Positions 51,426 through 60,218 of a stretch of 64,000 bases of DNA are shown here, piece by piece. Both the position numbers and the translations under genes were made by a program. Under the pieces are notes generated by a model. That model did not search any database. It worked only from the letters and a program-made list of their open reading frames with translations, and was not told the DNA's origin. Position 1 is the first letter of the stretch, and every line of letters starts with the position of its first letter. This DNA is from Sphingomonas colocasiae (GTDB taxonomy: Bacteria > Pseudomonadota > Alphaproteobacteria > Sphingomonadales > Sphingomonadaceae): positions 62,001 through 126,000 of the forward strand of contig NZ_JAINVV010000006.1 in the NCBI RefSeq assembly GCF_019880585.1, in the 5' to 3' direction.

Positions 51426-51518
51426 ATGATCTATTTCGACTCGACGCTCATTGTCGCATTCGCGACCCTCCTCGGCAGTCTCGCGACACTTGTCTGGGCC
51501 ATCCGCCGAAAGCCCTAG
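51426..51518 (+). CDS. Small single-pass membrane protein
   Basis: Thirty residues: MIYFDSTLIV followed by a hydrophobic stretch (FATLLGSLATLVWAI) and RRKP, a typical membrane helix with positive inside end. AAAGGAG precedes the ATG at 51426 at good spacing. No family recognised; too short for secure annotation. It could be a membrane-acting toxin-like peptide or a small regulatory protein. Confidence 0.45.
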   Translation: MIYFDSTLIVAFATLLGSLATLVWAIRRKP

Positions 51519-51659
51519 ACGGGATCGCCGCCCGGCCCCGTCGAGCGCGGGCATGCCGCCGACAATTGGCGCGGGTTCGTCGCTTGCGAGCCCCGTCTCG
51601 ATTTCCGCGCACCGTCGCTGCGGGGTGCAGGCGATGCCGAAAGGAGGATCCCGACAGCT

Positions 51660-52079
51660 TCAGACCCAGAGCGAAACCCTCAATGCCACCGGCTCCTCGT
51701 CCAGGATCCGGTCGGTCGCCTTGTCGAACTCGATGGAGACGAACTGGCCGTCGACCAGCCAGACCGTCCCCTTGAAAGGCGCCCCCGAGATGCTGCGGAA
51801 TGAGAAGGTCGCCATGGCGATCTCGCCATTGACGTCGGTGAGACGAAGCGCCGGATCGAAGCGCGGCCTGCCCCTCTTCATCGCATAGGCGTTGACCTCG
51901 CGCCCGCCCTCGAGGCGCTGGACCAGGTTGATCCAGGCGATCCGCTCGCGCAGCTTGCCGCCGCGCCGATAGCCGAGCCGGATCGCCGCCTCCAGGAGAA
52001 TGGTTTCCTCCAGCAGGCGAAAGCCGCGTGTTCCCCGCCGGAAGAACGCGATGAACGACAACAGGACATTCATGGCCAT
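51660..52079 (-). CDS. Hypothetical protein, 139 residues
   Basis: Begins MAMNVLLSFIAFFRRGTRGF after a GGGGGAGG ribosome-binding site; the open frame continues upstream without a better start. A short hydrophobic N-terminal segment is followed by a helical part (LLEETILLEAAIRLGYRRGG) and a beta-rich C-terminus (FKGTVWLVDGQFVSIEFDKA). No family recognised. Same strand as the receptor paralog B upstream, ~180 bp away. Confidence 0.6.
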   Translation of the reverse strand: MAMNVLLSFIAFFRRGTRGFRLLEETILLEAAIRLGYRRGGKLRERIAWINLVQRLEGGREVNAYAMKRGRPRFDPALRLTDVNGEIAMATFSFRSISGAPFKGTVWLVDGQFVSIEFDKATDRILDEEPVALRVSLWV

Positions 52080-52262
52080 TTCGCCTCCCCCGCGCTTGCC
52101 GCACCCCGCGCCCTCATCAGGAAAACGACCCGGCCCGCCCGATCCGCACCATGTCGCCCGATAGGCCGCGTGGCGGCGTGGCCCGGCACCGCCTGGCGAT
52201 GCGGCCCCGGACCACGCCGCGTCCGAAGCGCGCACCCGTCGAAGGGGACGCCAGCGCGCACT

Positions 52263-54893
52263 TCAGATCAGCTTGCGAAGCGATACCCGGACGGTCCGGC
52301 CAAGCGGCTCGAGATCGTCGGGCAGGAATCCCCGTGGCGTCGCACCCGCCGTGTCGGTCACCCTCATCCGGCTGTCGAACAGATTGTCGGCATCGAGGCT
52401 GAGACGCAGCCCCTTGATCCAGCCCTCGCCCGTGCCGACCCCGAGCCGCCCGAGATCGCCGAACAGGCGGAGATCGACCCGCGTCCTGGCGGCATAGCGC
52501 AGGTCGCCCAGCGCATCGGCCACGGCGCTGCGCCGCCAGGCCGGCGCCTGCCAGCTCGCATTGACCGACACGCCGGCGCCTGCCCGGCCCAACGTCCCCT
52601 GGGCATCGATACGATGCCTGGGCGATACCGAGCCGCCATAGCCGGCTAGCCGGTCGAGGGGGGCCAGACCGTCCTGCCAGCGCACCCGATCGGTCAACTG
52701 CCAGACATGGCCGAGCGATAGCTGGACACGGGTCTGATGGCCGCCGCCCAGTGGCTCGCCCGGCTCGACGAAACTTCCACCACCCGGCCTTCTGGGTCCC
52801 GGCGGCTCGTCGCCCGCCTCGGCCTTTCCGGTCCTGCCCAGCGCCTTTGCCCAGCTGATCCCGGTGCGCAGGCTTTGCGTGACGCTCGCCATGATGGAGA
52901 TCGGCCGCGCATCGACCTGCACGAGGCGCCCGTCGGGATCGCGCAGGAAACGCTCGGGAAACGCCGCCTCCACGTCCGCGGAAAACCCCGGCAGCGCCCC
53001 CACGATCCCCTCGCCCAGGTCGCGGCGATAATCGATCCGCAGCATCAGGCCGGAGAGCGCCGCCGGCCGCAACACCGCGCCTGCTGCAAGACTGGTTCGG
53101 CTGGTGGGAACGAGGTCAGGGTTGCCGCCGGTCACCTGCTCGACCTCCACGACCTCCCCGCGAACGGGATCGAAGACCCGTACGCCAGGCGTCACGATCA
53201 GGGGCGCGGTCAATTGCTGGAGCGTCGGCGCAGCGCGTTCGAGCGAATAGCGCAGATTGAACTGGACCCCGGACATGGGCGACCATGCCACCTCGGAACC
53301 GAGCCTGGTGCGCGGCGGCCCGCCGGTCCCGACAAAACCGCCGGCGGTGAGATTGAGTCCGAGGTCGCCGAGCGGCTTCAGGAAACCGCGGCTGCTTGCA
53401 AGCGGCAGGCTGAGCGCGAGCTGCGCGGTGCCGCTGTCCTGGCCGATATCCTGGTCCGGCCCGTCGCCGTACCGCGTTGTCCCCCGCGCATGTTCCGCAC
53501 CCAGCGACAGGCTGGTGCTGACGGGGCCGGCGGGAAGGCTGGCGATCGGTGCCGCCGCCTGCGCCTGAAGCGAGAATGACGTGGTTTCACCGGTGCTGAT
53601 ATCCGCGAGCGCCGGCGCATCGGGCAGGCCGGCCGGCGCGCCATAGGGATTGGCGCCCGCTGCGATGGCGGCCTGGACGGCGCTCCAGTCGCGGCCGCGC
53701 TCGACCCTGTTCTCGTTTCCGTTCCAGGCGACGTTCGCGGTCAGGAACAGCTGGGCCTTGCCGGCCTGCCCGGCGAGCGCGAGCGCGAGATTGGCGCCGC
53801 GGCTCTCGTTGCGGCTGGCCAGCGGCGCTCCGACGGCACGCCGGAGGTTGGTATCGGCGGCGAAGGGCGACCAGGGACTTCCGGCGGGCAGGATCCATTC
53901 CGCCTGGGCGAGGCCAAGCAGGCTGCGCGAACGGCCAAGCTGGCCGCCCGCGTTCAAAGAGGCGATGAAACCGCCAAGCGGTCGCGTCAGGCCGATGCCG
54001 AGGGTCAACGCTTCGCTGGCCGCCGTGAGCGTGCGGGCATCGCCGACGACGACGGGATTGGGCCGATTGGCGAAAGGCAGGAAGTCCGCAAGCACCGGCG
54101 CATTCGCCTGTGCGCCGGCAGGTACGCCCGCGACCGTGACGACGATGCCCGCGGCGGCACTCAATGCGGGATCGATCTCGCCGCCCGGCAACATCCCCGC
54201 GATATCGCCCTGCGTCGAGAATTGCCCGGCAAGCGGCGAGACGCGCCGCTCCGCTTCGCTCAGGGCGCTCGTCCGGCTATAGCCCAGATCGAGGCTGGTG
54301 CGCATATGTCCGGCGATCCTGAGGCGCTGGACACGCGTATCGATCGTCGAGGTTCCGCCACGGGTTGCGACGCGCGCGCCGCCTTCCACGGTGACCGCGG
54401 CGAAGCTGCGCTTCAGCACGACATTTACGACGCGCTGCCCGGCGGGATAACCGAACCGCACCGCCGCCTCGGGCGGAAGCACCTCGATCCTGGCGACCGC
54501 CTCGGGCGGATAGCCGCCGACCCCGCCGCCCTGCCCCGTGCGCTGGCCATTGACCAGCACGATCGGTGGAGCGTCCTCGCCGATGCGAGGACTGAGCGAG
54601 CCCAGCAGTTCGTCGATGGTCGAGGCGCCATGGCTCAGTATCTCGTCCGAACTGATCTCGAGTTGCGCGGCGATGCCCGAGCTGCCCCAGGCCGAAGGCG
54701 CGGTCACCACGATCTCGCCGGGATCCTCGGCGGGCGCGGCCGGCGCGGACGCGGCGGGAACGGGATCGGGCACGGGCGGCGGCGACGCCTGCGCGATCGC
54801 CGATTGAGGGGCGAGAACGACGCCGGCGATATTGACCATCCCGGCTCCGAACAGCCCCGAGCCGCACCTTCCGCTCCGCTCCAATCCCGCCAT
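52263..54893 (-). CDS. TonB-dependent receptor, paralog B
   Basis: Outer-membrane receptor of 876 residues, paralogous over its full length to the one at 3036-5669, with the same order of plug (LVNGQRTGQGGGVGGYPPEA) and barrel segments and the same RGFLPDDL and RKLI end. The ATG at 54893 is chosen over 54911 because the latter lies in the ribosome-binding site. A Gly/Pro-rich loop (EPPGPRRPGGGSFVEPGEPL) is specific to this copy. Signal peptide ends near AIAQA. Substrate unknown. Confidence 0.85.
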   Translation of the reverse strand: MAGLERSGRCGSGLFGAGMVNIAGVVLAPQSAIAQASPPPVPDPVPAASAPAAPAEDPGEIVVTAPSAWGSSGIAAQLEISSDEILSHGASTIDELLGSLSPRIGEDAPPIVLVNGQRTGQGGGVGGYPPEAVARIEVLPPEAAVRFGYPAGQRVVNVVLKRSFAAVTVEGGARVATRGGTSTIDTRVQRLRIAGHMRTSLDLGYSRTSALSEAERRVSPLAGQFSTQGDIAGMLPGGEIDPALSAAAGIVVTVAGVPAGAQANAPVLADFLPFANRPNPVVVGDARTLTAASEALTLGIGLTRPLGGFIASLNAGGQLGRSRSLLGLAQAEWILPAGSPWSPFAADTNLRRAVGAPLASRNESRGANLALALAGQAGKAQLFLTANVAWNGNENRVERGRDWSAVQAAIAAGANPYGAPAGLPDAPALADISTGETTSFSLQAQAAAPIASLPAGPVSTSLSLGAEHARGTTRYGDGPDQDIGQDSGTAQLALSLPLASSRGFLKPLGDLGLNLTAGGFVGTGGPPRTRLGSEVAWSPMSGVQFNLRYSLERAAPTLQQLTAPLIVTPGVRVFDPVRGEVVEVEQVTGGNPDLVPTSRTSLAAGAVLRPAALSGLMLRIDYRRDLGEGIVGALPGFSADVEAAFPERFLRDPDGRLVQVDARPISIMASVTQSLRTGISWAKALGRTGKAEAGDEPPGPRRPGGGSFVEPGEPLGGGHQTRVQLSLGHVWQLTDRVRWQDGLAPLDRLAGYGGSVSPRHRIDAQGTLGRAGAGVSVNASWQAPAWRRSAVADALGDLRYAARTRVDLRLFGDLGRLGVGTGEGWIKGLRLSLDADNLFDSRMRVTDTAGATPRGFLPDDLEPLGRTVRVSLRKLI

Positions 54894-54954
54894 GACACGC
54901 TCTCCCGACACATGCCCGCGACACCGGACACATGGTCATGACGAACGAGATGGC
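54894..54954 (-). promoter_or_regulatory. Conserved 5' leader of TonB receptor paralog B
   Basis: Aligns base by base with the leader of paralog A; the 18-base block 54900-54917 equals 5676-5693. It contains the GGGAGAG ribosome-binding site and CATGTG words. See the paralog A leader. Confidence 0.5.
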
Positions 54955-55500
54955 GAATGGCGCAGTGCCCCATCCGCCAAACTCAGCCGTCGGCATCCAA
55001 AAGCGCGAAAATTCGCGGAAAAAGGGGCGCGGAATCTTAGCCCCGCGCTACGCCATTAGTCAGCGGCGGCCCTCCAAACCGGCTCACACGGCCAGCCTTA
55101 CGGTCCGCTTGCTCGAGCCCACATGCACAAATGACTTGCGATAGTTGCAAGAGCCGTGCGGTTGATTGCAAAAAAGCGGCCAGAATTAGGCCGCGAAGAA
55201 ACGGCGTGTGTCGGGCAGGCAACGCAGGACAACCACATTACAAACCACGTTACGGCGAGGTCGGCTCCCGACCAGTATGCACCGTTTCGGTTCGACAACG
55301 AGCATGTCCGCCTACACCAAAACCTGCCACTCCGCTGGGGCAAGACCGCCCTGGCCCAATCGGTACGTCGATTGGCACGATGTACGCCATATTCTCATTA
55401 CGCCGCAAGGCGGTGCCGATTCGATTACCCCTTCGCTCCTGAAGCAAATTCCAGTGCGACCCTTACCAATTCAGAGGCTGAGAGTTTGCGGCCGAAAATT
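54955..55500. other. Intergenic region without a supported gene
   Basis: About 545 bp between the receptor leader and the ArsR gene, somewhat lower in GC than its surroundings. Short frames on both strands show no family resemblance or ribosome-binding site. It marks the change from the accessory region to the sulfur locus; no insertion-sequence ends were recognised. Confidence 0.45.
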
Positions 55501-55893
55501 TCAATCGATGATTTGAGCGAAGCCGGCAACACCCTTTGGGGATGACGGCCTCTTTGTCGGCTTTGAATGTGTGTGCAGATCTTCGACTTTGCCCAAGCCT
55601 CCAAAAATCGCTTCCATGGTTCGGACACATAAAGCGACGCCCTCGTCTGCAAGGGCATACCAGACCAGTTTGGCTTCCTTGCGCGTTTGAACGAGATTGG
55701 CGCGGCGCAATTCGCCTAGCTGCTGGCTGAGCGCCGGCTGAGCGATCTCAGTTGCTTCACCAATCTCCGACACATTGCGCTCACCGCGCAACAGGCAGGA
55801 CAGAATCATGAGGCGCTGGGGTTGCGCAAAGACCTTGAGCTTTTCCGACGCTACGGTCGCGGCGTTGCGGTCCTCGTAGAATGCCGCCTTCAT
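55501..55893 (-). CDS. ArsR-family repressor, probable persulfide sensor
   Basis: Protein of 130 residues with a winged helix (LKVFAQPQRLMILSCLLRGE, then ALSQQLGELRRANLVQTRKE). Two cysteines, C33 and C89, are placed like the thiol pair of BigR/SqrR-type sulfide sensors, which form a polysulfide bridge and leave the DNA. It starts by ATGA overlap with the peroxiredoxin gene. The inverted repeat in the divergent promoter at 56562-56578 is the likely operator, giving autorepression and sulfide-induced expression of the plus-strand operon. Confidence 0.85.
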   Translation of the reverse strand: MKAAFYEDRNAATVASEKLKVFAQPQRLMILSCLLRGERNVSEIGEATEIAQPALSQQLGELRRANLVQTRKEAKLVWYALADEGVALCVRTMEAIFGGLGKVEDLHTHSKPTKRPSSPKGVAGFAQIID

Positions 55894-56513
55894 CCCGCAC
55901 CCACGAAGCGGCAAAACCAGTCCTGGTGATTTTCAGCGGTGTCAGACAGGGGGCTCAGCAGCGGTTTTCCCTCCCGCCAGCCTTCAGGCGCCAGCACCTC
56001 ACCACCATCAACGGCCTGCAACGCCTTGAGCATCCGCAGCATTTCATCAACCGAGCGCCCCACATTGTAAGGATAGCAGGTGATCGCTTTGATAACGCCT
56101 TCAGGGTCGATGAAGAATGTCGAGCGCATCGCCATGCTATCGGCAGATCGCTCGTCGATCATGCCATAGGCGCGCCCGATCGCCATGCTCGGATCCTCTA
56201 TTATGGGAAACCGGACATCGGCGCCCAGCGTCTCACGGATCGCCCTGATCCACGCCAGGTGCGAATAAAGACTATCGACCGACAGCCCCAATAGCGAGGT
56301 TTCGAGTGCATCGAACTCCGCTTGGCGCCGGGCGAGTTCGGCGAATTCTGTGCTGCACACAGGCGTGAAATCCGCAGGATGGGAAAAGAAGATCACCCAC
56401 CGTCCGCGCAGCTTGGAAAGCTGGATTTCGCCTCCCGTCGAGCGGGCGCGGAAATCCGGCGCGATCTCTCCGATGCGCGGTGAGCCTCGATCGATCTTTT
56501 GAATGGCTTCCAT
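55890..56513 (-). CDS. 1-Cys type peroxiredoxin (Prx6/AhpC family)
   Basis: About 207 residues from ATG 56513, chosen because GAAGGAAG precedes it. The peroxidatic cysteine is C53 in HPADFTPVCSTEF; the C-terminal half has the Prx6 pattern (ITCYPYNVGRSVDEMLRMLK). It reduces peroxides and perhaps persulfides. Co-transcribed with the downstream repressor and divergent from the sulfide operon. Confidence 0.88.
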   Translation of the reverse strand: MEAIQKIDRGSPRIGEIAPDFRARSTGGEIQLSKLRGRWVIFFSHPADFTPVCSTEFAELARRQAEFDALETSLLGLSVDSLYSHLAWIRAIRETLGADVRFPIIEDPSMAIGRAYGMIDERSADSMAMRSTFFIDPEGVIKAITCYPYNVGRSVDEMLRMLKALQAVDGGEVLAPEGWREGKPLLSPLSDTAENHQDWFCRFVGAG

Positions 56514-56550
56514 GGCGCTTCCTTCGACACTCCCGCCGCTTGACGCAACA

Positions 56551-56579
56551 ATATTATTCAATTACACGATATGTGTAAA
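56551..56579 (-). promoter_or_regulatory. Divergent promoter and inverted-repeat operator of the sulfur locus
   Basis: On the minus strand TTTACA (56579-56574) and TAATAT (56556-56551) are 17 bp apart, a good sigma-70-like promoter for the peroxiredoxin/ArsR genes. The perfect inverted repeat TTACAC-N5-GTGTAA (56562-56578) overlaps its spacer and -35 box, as expected for an ArsR operator. It also overlaps the upstream ATG of the dioxygenase frame, arguing for the later GTG start. Confidence 0.7.
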
Positions 56580-56600
56580 TATGAATTTATGAGGTTTTCC

Positions 56601-57518
56601 GTGATCGACTCCCCTCTGGCAGCCGCCTCGTCGCAAATCTCTGCCGCCCAGGCCGGCATTCCCAAGATCAAGGCTTTCTTCGACGAGCCGACCTTCACGG
56701 TGACCTATGTCGTTCATGATCCGGAGAGCCTTCGCGCCGCGATCGTCGATAGCGTGCTGGATTATGATCCGGCTTCGGGTCGCACGTCCTTCTCCTCGGC
56801 AGACGCGGTGCTCGCCTATGTCGGGGAGAAGGCGCTATCGATCGACTGGCATCTGGAGACCCACGCCCACGCCGATCACCTCTCGGCCGCACCCTATCTG
56901 CAGCACAAGCTCGGCGGGAAGATCGCGATCGGCGAACATATCGTCACCGTGCAGGAGACATTCGGCAAGCTGTTCAATGCCGGCACCGATTTCGAGCGCG
57001 ACGGCTCGGACTTCGACCATCTATGGAAGGATGGCGATCGTTTCCGCATCGGCAATCTCGATGTCACCGTGTTGCATGTGCCGGGTCACACGCCAGCTTG
57101 CATCGCCTATGTGATCGGCGACGCCGTCTTTGTCGGCGATACCATGTTCATGCCCGACTATGGCACGGCGCGCGCTGATTTTCCCGGCGGCGATGCCCGA
57201 ACCCTCTATCAATCTGCGATGCGGCTTTTGTCGCTACCGCCGGAAACCCGGCTGTTCATGTGTCACGATTATCTGCCGGAAGGGCGAAAGGACTATGCCT
57301 GGGAAACGACCGTAGAGGCCGAGGGCAAGGCAAACGTCCATATCCATGAGGGGATAAGCGAAGACGAATTTGTCGCGATGCGCGAAGCCCGCGACAAGAC
57401 GCTCGCGATGCCGCGCCTGATCCTGCCGTCAGTCCAGGTGAACATGCGCGCGGGGCACCTGCCACCGGCCGAGGACAATGGCGTCACTTACCTCAAGATT
57501 CCGGTCAACGCGGTATGA
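56601..57518 (+). CDS. Persulfide dioxygenase-like metallo-beta-lactamase-fold enzyme
   Basis: About 305 residues. The metal site HAHADH (H88, H90, D92, H93) is followed by VLHVPGHTPACIAY and VGDTMFMPDYG, as in ETHE1/Blh-type persulfide dioxygenases that turn glutathione persulfide into sulfite. The frame is open from 56571, but that ATG sits inside the operator; GTG 56601 with TGAGG seven bases upstream is preferred (ATG 56589 possible). First gene of the plus-strand operon; its stop overlaps the next start. Confidence 0.85.
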   Translation: MIDSPLAAASSQISAAQAGIPKIKAFFDEPTFTVTYVVHDPESLRAAIVDSVLDYDPASGRTSFSSADAVLAYVGEKALSIDWHLETHAHADHLSAAPYLQHKLGGKIAIGEHIVTVQETFGKLFNAGTDFERDGSDFDHLWKDGDRFRIGNLDVTVLHVPGHTPACIAYVIGDAVFVGDTMFMPDYGTARADFPGGDARTLYQSAMRLLSLPPETRLFMCHDYLPEGRKDYAWETTVEAEGKANVHIHEGISEDEFVAMREARDKTLAMPRLILPSVQVNMRAGHLPPAEDNGVTYLKIPVNAV

Positions 57519-57964
57519 TGCTGCCCGGCTTTCCTGACGCCATGCCCGCTGCGGGTCTGGCAGGCGGCCTGCTGATCGGTCTTGCCGCCGCAATCATGCT
57601 GCTCGGCCTTGGTCGCATTGCCGGCGTCAGCGGCATGCTCGCCCGTGCGTCGGGAATTGCTGATACGGGCGCGCCACGCGTGATAGCGCTCGCCTTCGTT
57701 ATCGGGCTGCCCCTGGGAGCATTGCTCGCCACGCTGGCTTCCAGCGGGGTCGAGCCGCGATTCACAGGATCGATACCGCAACTCGTCATTGCCGGACTGC
57801 TTGTTGGTTTCGGCACGCGGCTCGGTTCAGGTTGCACGAGCGGTCACGGGGTCTGCGGTCTCTCCCGGTTTTCGCGCCGGTCGATGGTCGCCACCTTGAC
57901 CTTCATGACCAGCGGCTTCGCCACAGTCGGACTGATGCGCGCTTTCGGTTTCATCAACGGATAG
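57515..57964 (+). CDS. YeeE/YedE-family sulfur transporter half
   Basis: Protein of 149 residues with about four membrane helices (AGLAGGLLIGLAAAIMLLGL, ...) and the family signature GFGTRLGSGCTSGHGVCGLS with the conserved Cys residues. Small YeeE/YedE proteins usually act as pairs (PmpA/PmpB-like); the second half is at 58184. Import or movement of thiosulfate or persulfide sulfur is expected. ATGA overlap with the dioxygenase gene. Confidence 0.88.
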   Translation: MMLPGFPDAMPAAGLAGGLLIGLAAAIMLLGLGRIAGVSGMLARASGIADTGAPRVIALAFVIGLPLGALLATLASSGVEPRFTGSIPQLVIAGLLVGFGTRLGSGCTSGHGVCGLSRFSRRSMVATLTFMTSGFATVGLMRAFGFING

Positions 57965-57980
57965 TTGGGGGCCACGGGGC

Positions 57981-58187
57981 ATGAAAAGGAATATGGGAAC
58001 GGTCGATCGGGTGCTGCGCACGATCGCGGCGCTGGTGCTAGCTTATCTTTGGTGGACCGGAACGATTAGCGGGGCCCTCGGTGTCGCCTTGGTGATCCTT
58101 GCGGTTGTCTTCCTTCTGACGAGCGCGATCAGCTTCTGTCCGCTGTACCGCCCGCTCGGTCTCTCGACCTGCGGCCACGGCAAGTGA
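57981..58187 (+). CDS. DUF2892 membrane protein
   Basis: Sixty-eight residues with two membrane helices (LRTIAALVLAYLWWTG; LGVALVILAVVFLLTSAISF) and the N-terminal NMGTVDRVLR typical of DUF2892. Such proteins often accompany rhodanese or sulfur-transfer genes. The stop overlaps the GTG start of the second YeeE gene. Confidence 0.85.
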   Translation: MKRNMGTVDRVLRTIAALVLAYLWWTGTISGALGVALVILAVVFLLTSAISFCPLYRPLGLSTCGHGK

Positions 58188-58594
58188 AAGCCCCCGCCAT
58201 CTCGTTGCTTGCCGGTCTCCTGTTCGGAGCGGGACTTGCCGTGTCCGGCATGGCTGATCCGGCGCGAGTGCGCGCCTTCCTCGATCTGTTCGGGGCGTGG
58301 GACCCTATGCTTGCTTTCGTGATGGCGGGTGCGTTGATGCCTATGACAATCGCCTGGCTGGTCCAGCAGCGGATGCCCAGGCCGATCGCCTGCGAGGCCT
58401 TCGACTTACCCGGCACCGGCTTGCTCGATGCAAAACTGCTCCTGGGCGCGATCCTGTTCGGCATCGGGTGGGGCATCGGCGGACTATGTCCCGGTCCCGC
58501 ACTTGCCGACCTTGCCATCGCGCCATCCGAGGCTGGAATTTTCGTGGTCGCCATGCTCGCCGGCATGACCGCGCACCGCATCACTAGAGGATGA
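58184..58594 (+). CDS. YeeE/YedE-family sulfur transporter, second half
   Basis: Protein of 136 residues with about four membrane helices and the signature GIGWGIGGLCPGPAL including the conserved cysteine. GTG start at 58184 overlapping the previous stop. Partner of the protein at 57515; together they should form one transporter. Confidence 0.87.
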   Translation: MKAPAISLLAGLLFGAGLAVSGMADPARVRAFLDLFGAWDPMLAFVMAGALMPMTIAWLVQQRMPRPIACEAFDLPGTGLLDAKLLLGAILFGIGWGIGGLCPGPALADLAIAPSEAGIFVVAMLAGMTAHRITRG

Positions 58595-58631
58595 ACAAAG
58601 GCCCGCATCAGAGCGGGAGCGAGGAGAAGCC

Positions 58632-60215
58632 ATGGACATCAAGCCGCTCAACCGGGATTTCGCAGTCTCCCCGCAGATCGATCTTGCGGACATTCCCGCG
58701 ATCGCCGCGCACGGCTACAAGGCGATCATCTGCAATCGACCCGATGATGAGGAACCGGGCCAGATCGCAGCTGAGGCGCTTCGTGAATCTGCCGAACGAC
58801 TGGGCCTAAGCTTTGCTTATATCCCCGCAGTCTCCGGGGCGATCACCGATGCGAATGTCGAGGCCATGGCGGATGCGCTTGCGCACCTCCCTCAGCCGGT
58901 TCTGGCCTTTTGCCGTTCCGGCGCACGATCAACGAAATTGTATGAGTTCGTTGCATCCCGAAACCACTCGGCACCGGGCGCCCGTGTTCACGATGTCGTG
59001 ATCGTCGGTGGCGGTGCGGCCGGGATCGCGACGGCTGCCAGCCTGCTGAAGCGTAATTCGAAGCTCGACATCGCCGTCATCGAACCGTCCGCCGTGCACT
59101 ATTACCAGCCCGGTTGGACGATGGTGGGCGCAGGCGTCTTCGACAGGGAATTCACGCGCCGCGCCGAAGCGCAGGTGATGCCAAGGCAAGTGACCTGGAT
59201 CCGCGCCGTGGCTTCGGGCTTCGCCCCCGACCAAAACAAGGTGATCCTCAGTGACGGCAACGAAGTCCGCTACCGGATCCTCGTTGCCTGTCCCGGCATC
59301 AAACTGGATTGGCACGCGATACCGGGCCTCGCCGAGACGATCGGCAAGAACGGCGTGACCTCCAACTATGGCTATGATTTTGCGCCCTACACCAATCGAC
59401 TGGTGAAGGAATTCAAGGGTGGCCGGGCCCTGTTCACCCAGCCCGCGATGCCGATCAAATGTGCGGGCGCGCCGCAGAAAGCGATGTATCTCTCCTGTCA
59501 TCGCTGGGAAAAGGCGGGCGTCCTGAAAGACATCGACGTCCAGTTCCACACCGCTGGCGCGGTGCTGTTCGGCGTTGCCGCCTATGTCCCGGCACTGATG
59601 GAATATGTCGAGCGCTACGGCGCGCACCTCAACTTCGAATCAAAGCTCGTGGCGATCGACGGCGCGGCGAAGGTGGCGACGTTCGAGCGCAAGGATGGCG
59701 AGGGCACGCGGCGCGTCGAAGAGCGCTTTGACATGATCCACGTCGTGCCACCCCAGGTCGCGCCCGATTTCGTGCGCACCAGCCCGCTCGCGGCGGCCTC
59801 CGGATTTATCGAGGTCAACGAGGCGACGCTTCAACATGTGCGCTATCCCAATGTCTTTGCATTGGGCGACGCTTGCTCGGCCTCAAATGCCAAGACCGCC
59901 GCTGCTGCACGCAAGCAGGCGCCGGTCGTCGCGGTCAATGTCCTTGCCGCGTTGGAGGGTAAGCCTCCGGTTGCGGACTATGACGGCTATGGCTCCTGCC
60001 CACTGACCGTCGAGGCCGGCAAGATCGTCCTCGCCGAGTTCGGCTATGGCGGCAAATTGCTGCCCAGCTTTCCCAACTGGCTGATCGACGGAACGCGGCC
60101 CTCGCGCCTGTCCTGGCTGCTCAAGGACACGATCCTGCCGCCGGTTTACTGGCACGGCATGCTCAAGGGCCGGGAATGGATGGTGGCTCCGCACGCGATA
60201 GAGGCGGCGCACTGA
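58632..60215 (+). CDS. Sulfide:quinone oxidoreductase fused to a DUF442/Blh phosphatase-like domain
   Basis: Protein of 527 residues. Residues 1-110 are a TIGR01244/DUF442 domain with FCRSGARS (C94), related to tyrosine phosphatases and linked to sulfur transfer. Residues ~118-527 are an SQR-like flavoprotein: FAD motif VIVGGGAAG (123-130), IKCAGAP and GDACSASNAKTA with conserved cysteines, and a C-terminal membrane-associating part (LLKDTILPPVYWHGML). It oxidises sulfide to persulfide and passes electrons to quinone. Own ribosome-binding site (GAGGAG); central enzyme of the operon. Confidence 0.9.
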   Translation: MDIKPLNRDFAVSPQIDLADIPAIAAHGYKAIICNRPDDEEPGQIAAEALRESAERLGLSFAYIPAVSGAITDANVEAMADALAHLPQPVLAFCRSGARSTKLYEFVASRNHSAPGARVHDVVIVGGGAAGIATAASLLKRNSKLDIAVIEPSAVHYYQPGWTMVGAGVFDREFTRRAEAQVMPRQVTWIRAVASGFAPDQNKVILSDGNEVRYRILVACPGIKLDWHAIPGLAETIGKNGVTSNYGYDFAPYTNRLVKEFKGGRALFTQPAMPIKCAGAPQKAMYLSCHRWEKAGVLKDIDVQFHTAGAVLFGVAAYVPALMEYVERYGAHLNFESKLVAIDGAAKVATFERKDGEGTRRVEERFDMIHVVPPQVAPDFVRTSPLAAASGFIEVNEATLQHVRYPNVFALGDACSASNAKTAAAARKQAPVVAVNVLAALEGKPPVADYDGYGSCPLTVEAGKIVLAEFGYGGKLLPSFPNWLIDGTRPSRLSWLLKDTILPPVYWHGMLKGREWMVAPHAIEAAH

Positions 60216-60218
60216 GCC

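Noticed and set aside
55156-55545. Plus-strand frame of 129 codons in the gap before the ArsR gene
   Set aside because: Runs into the antisense of the ArsR gene, lacks a ribosome-binding site and resembles no family.
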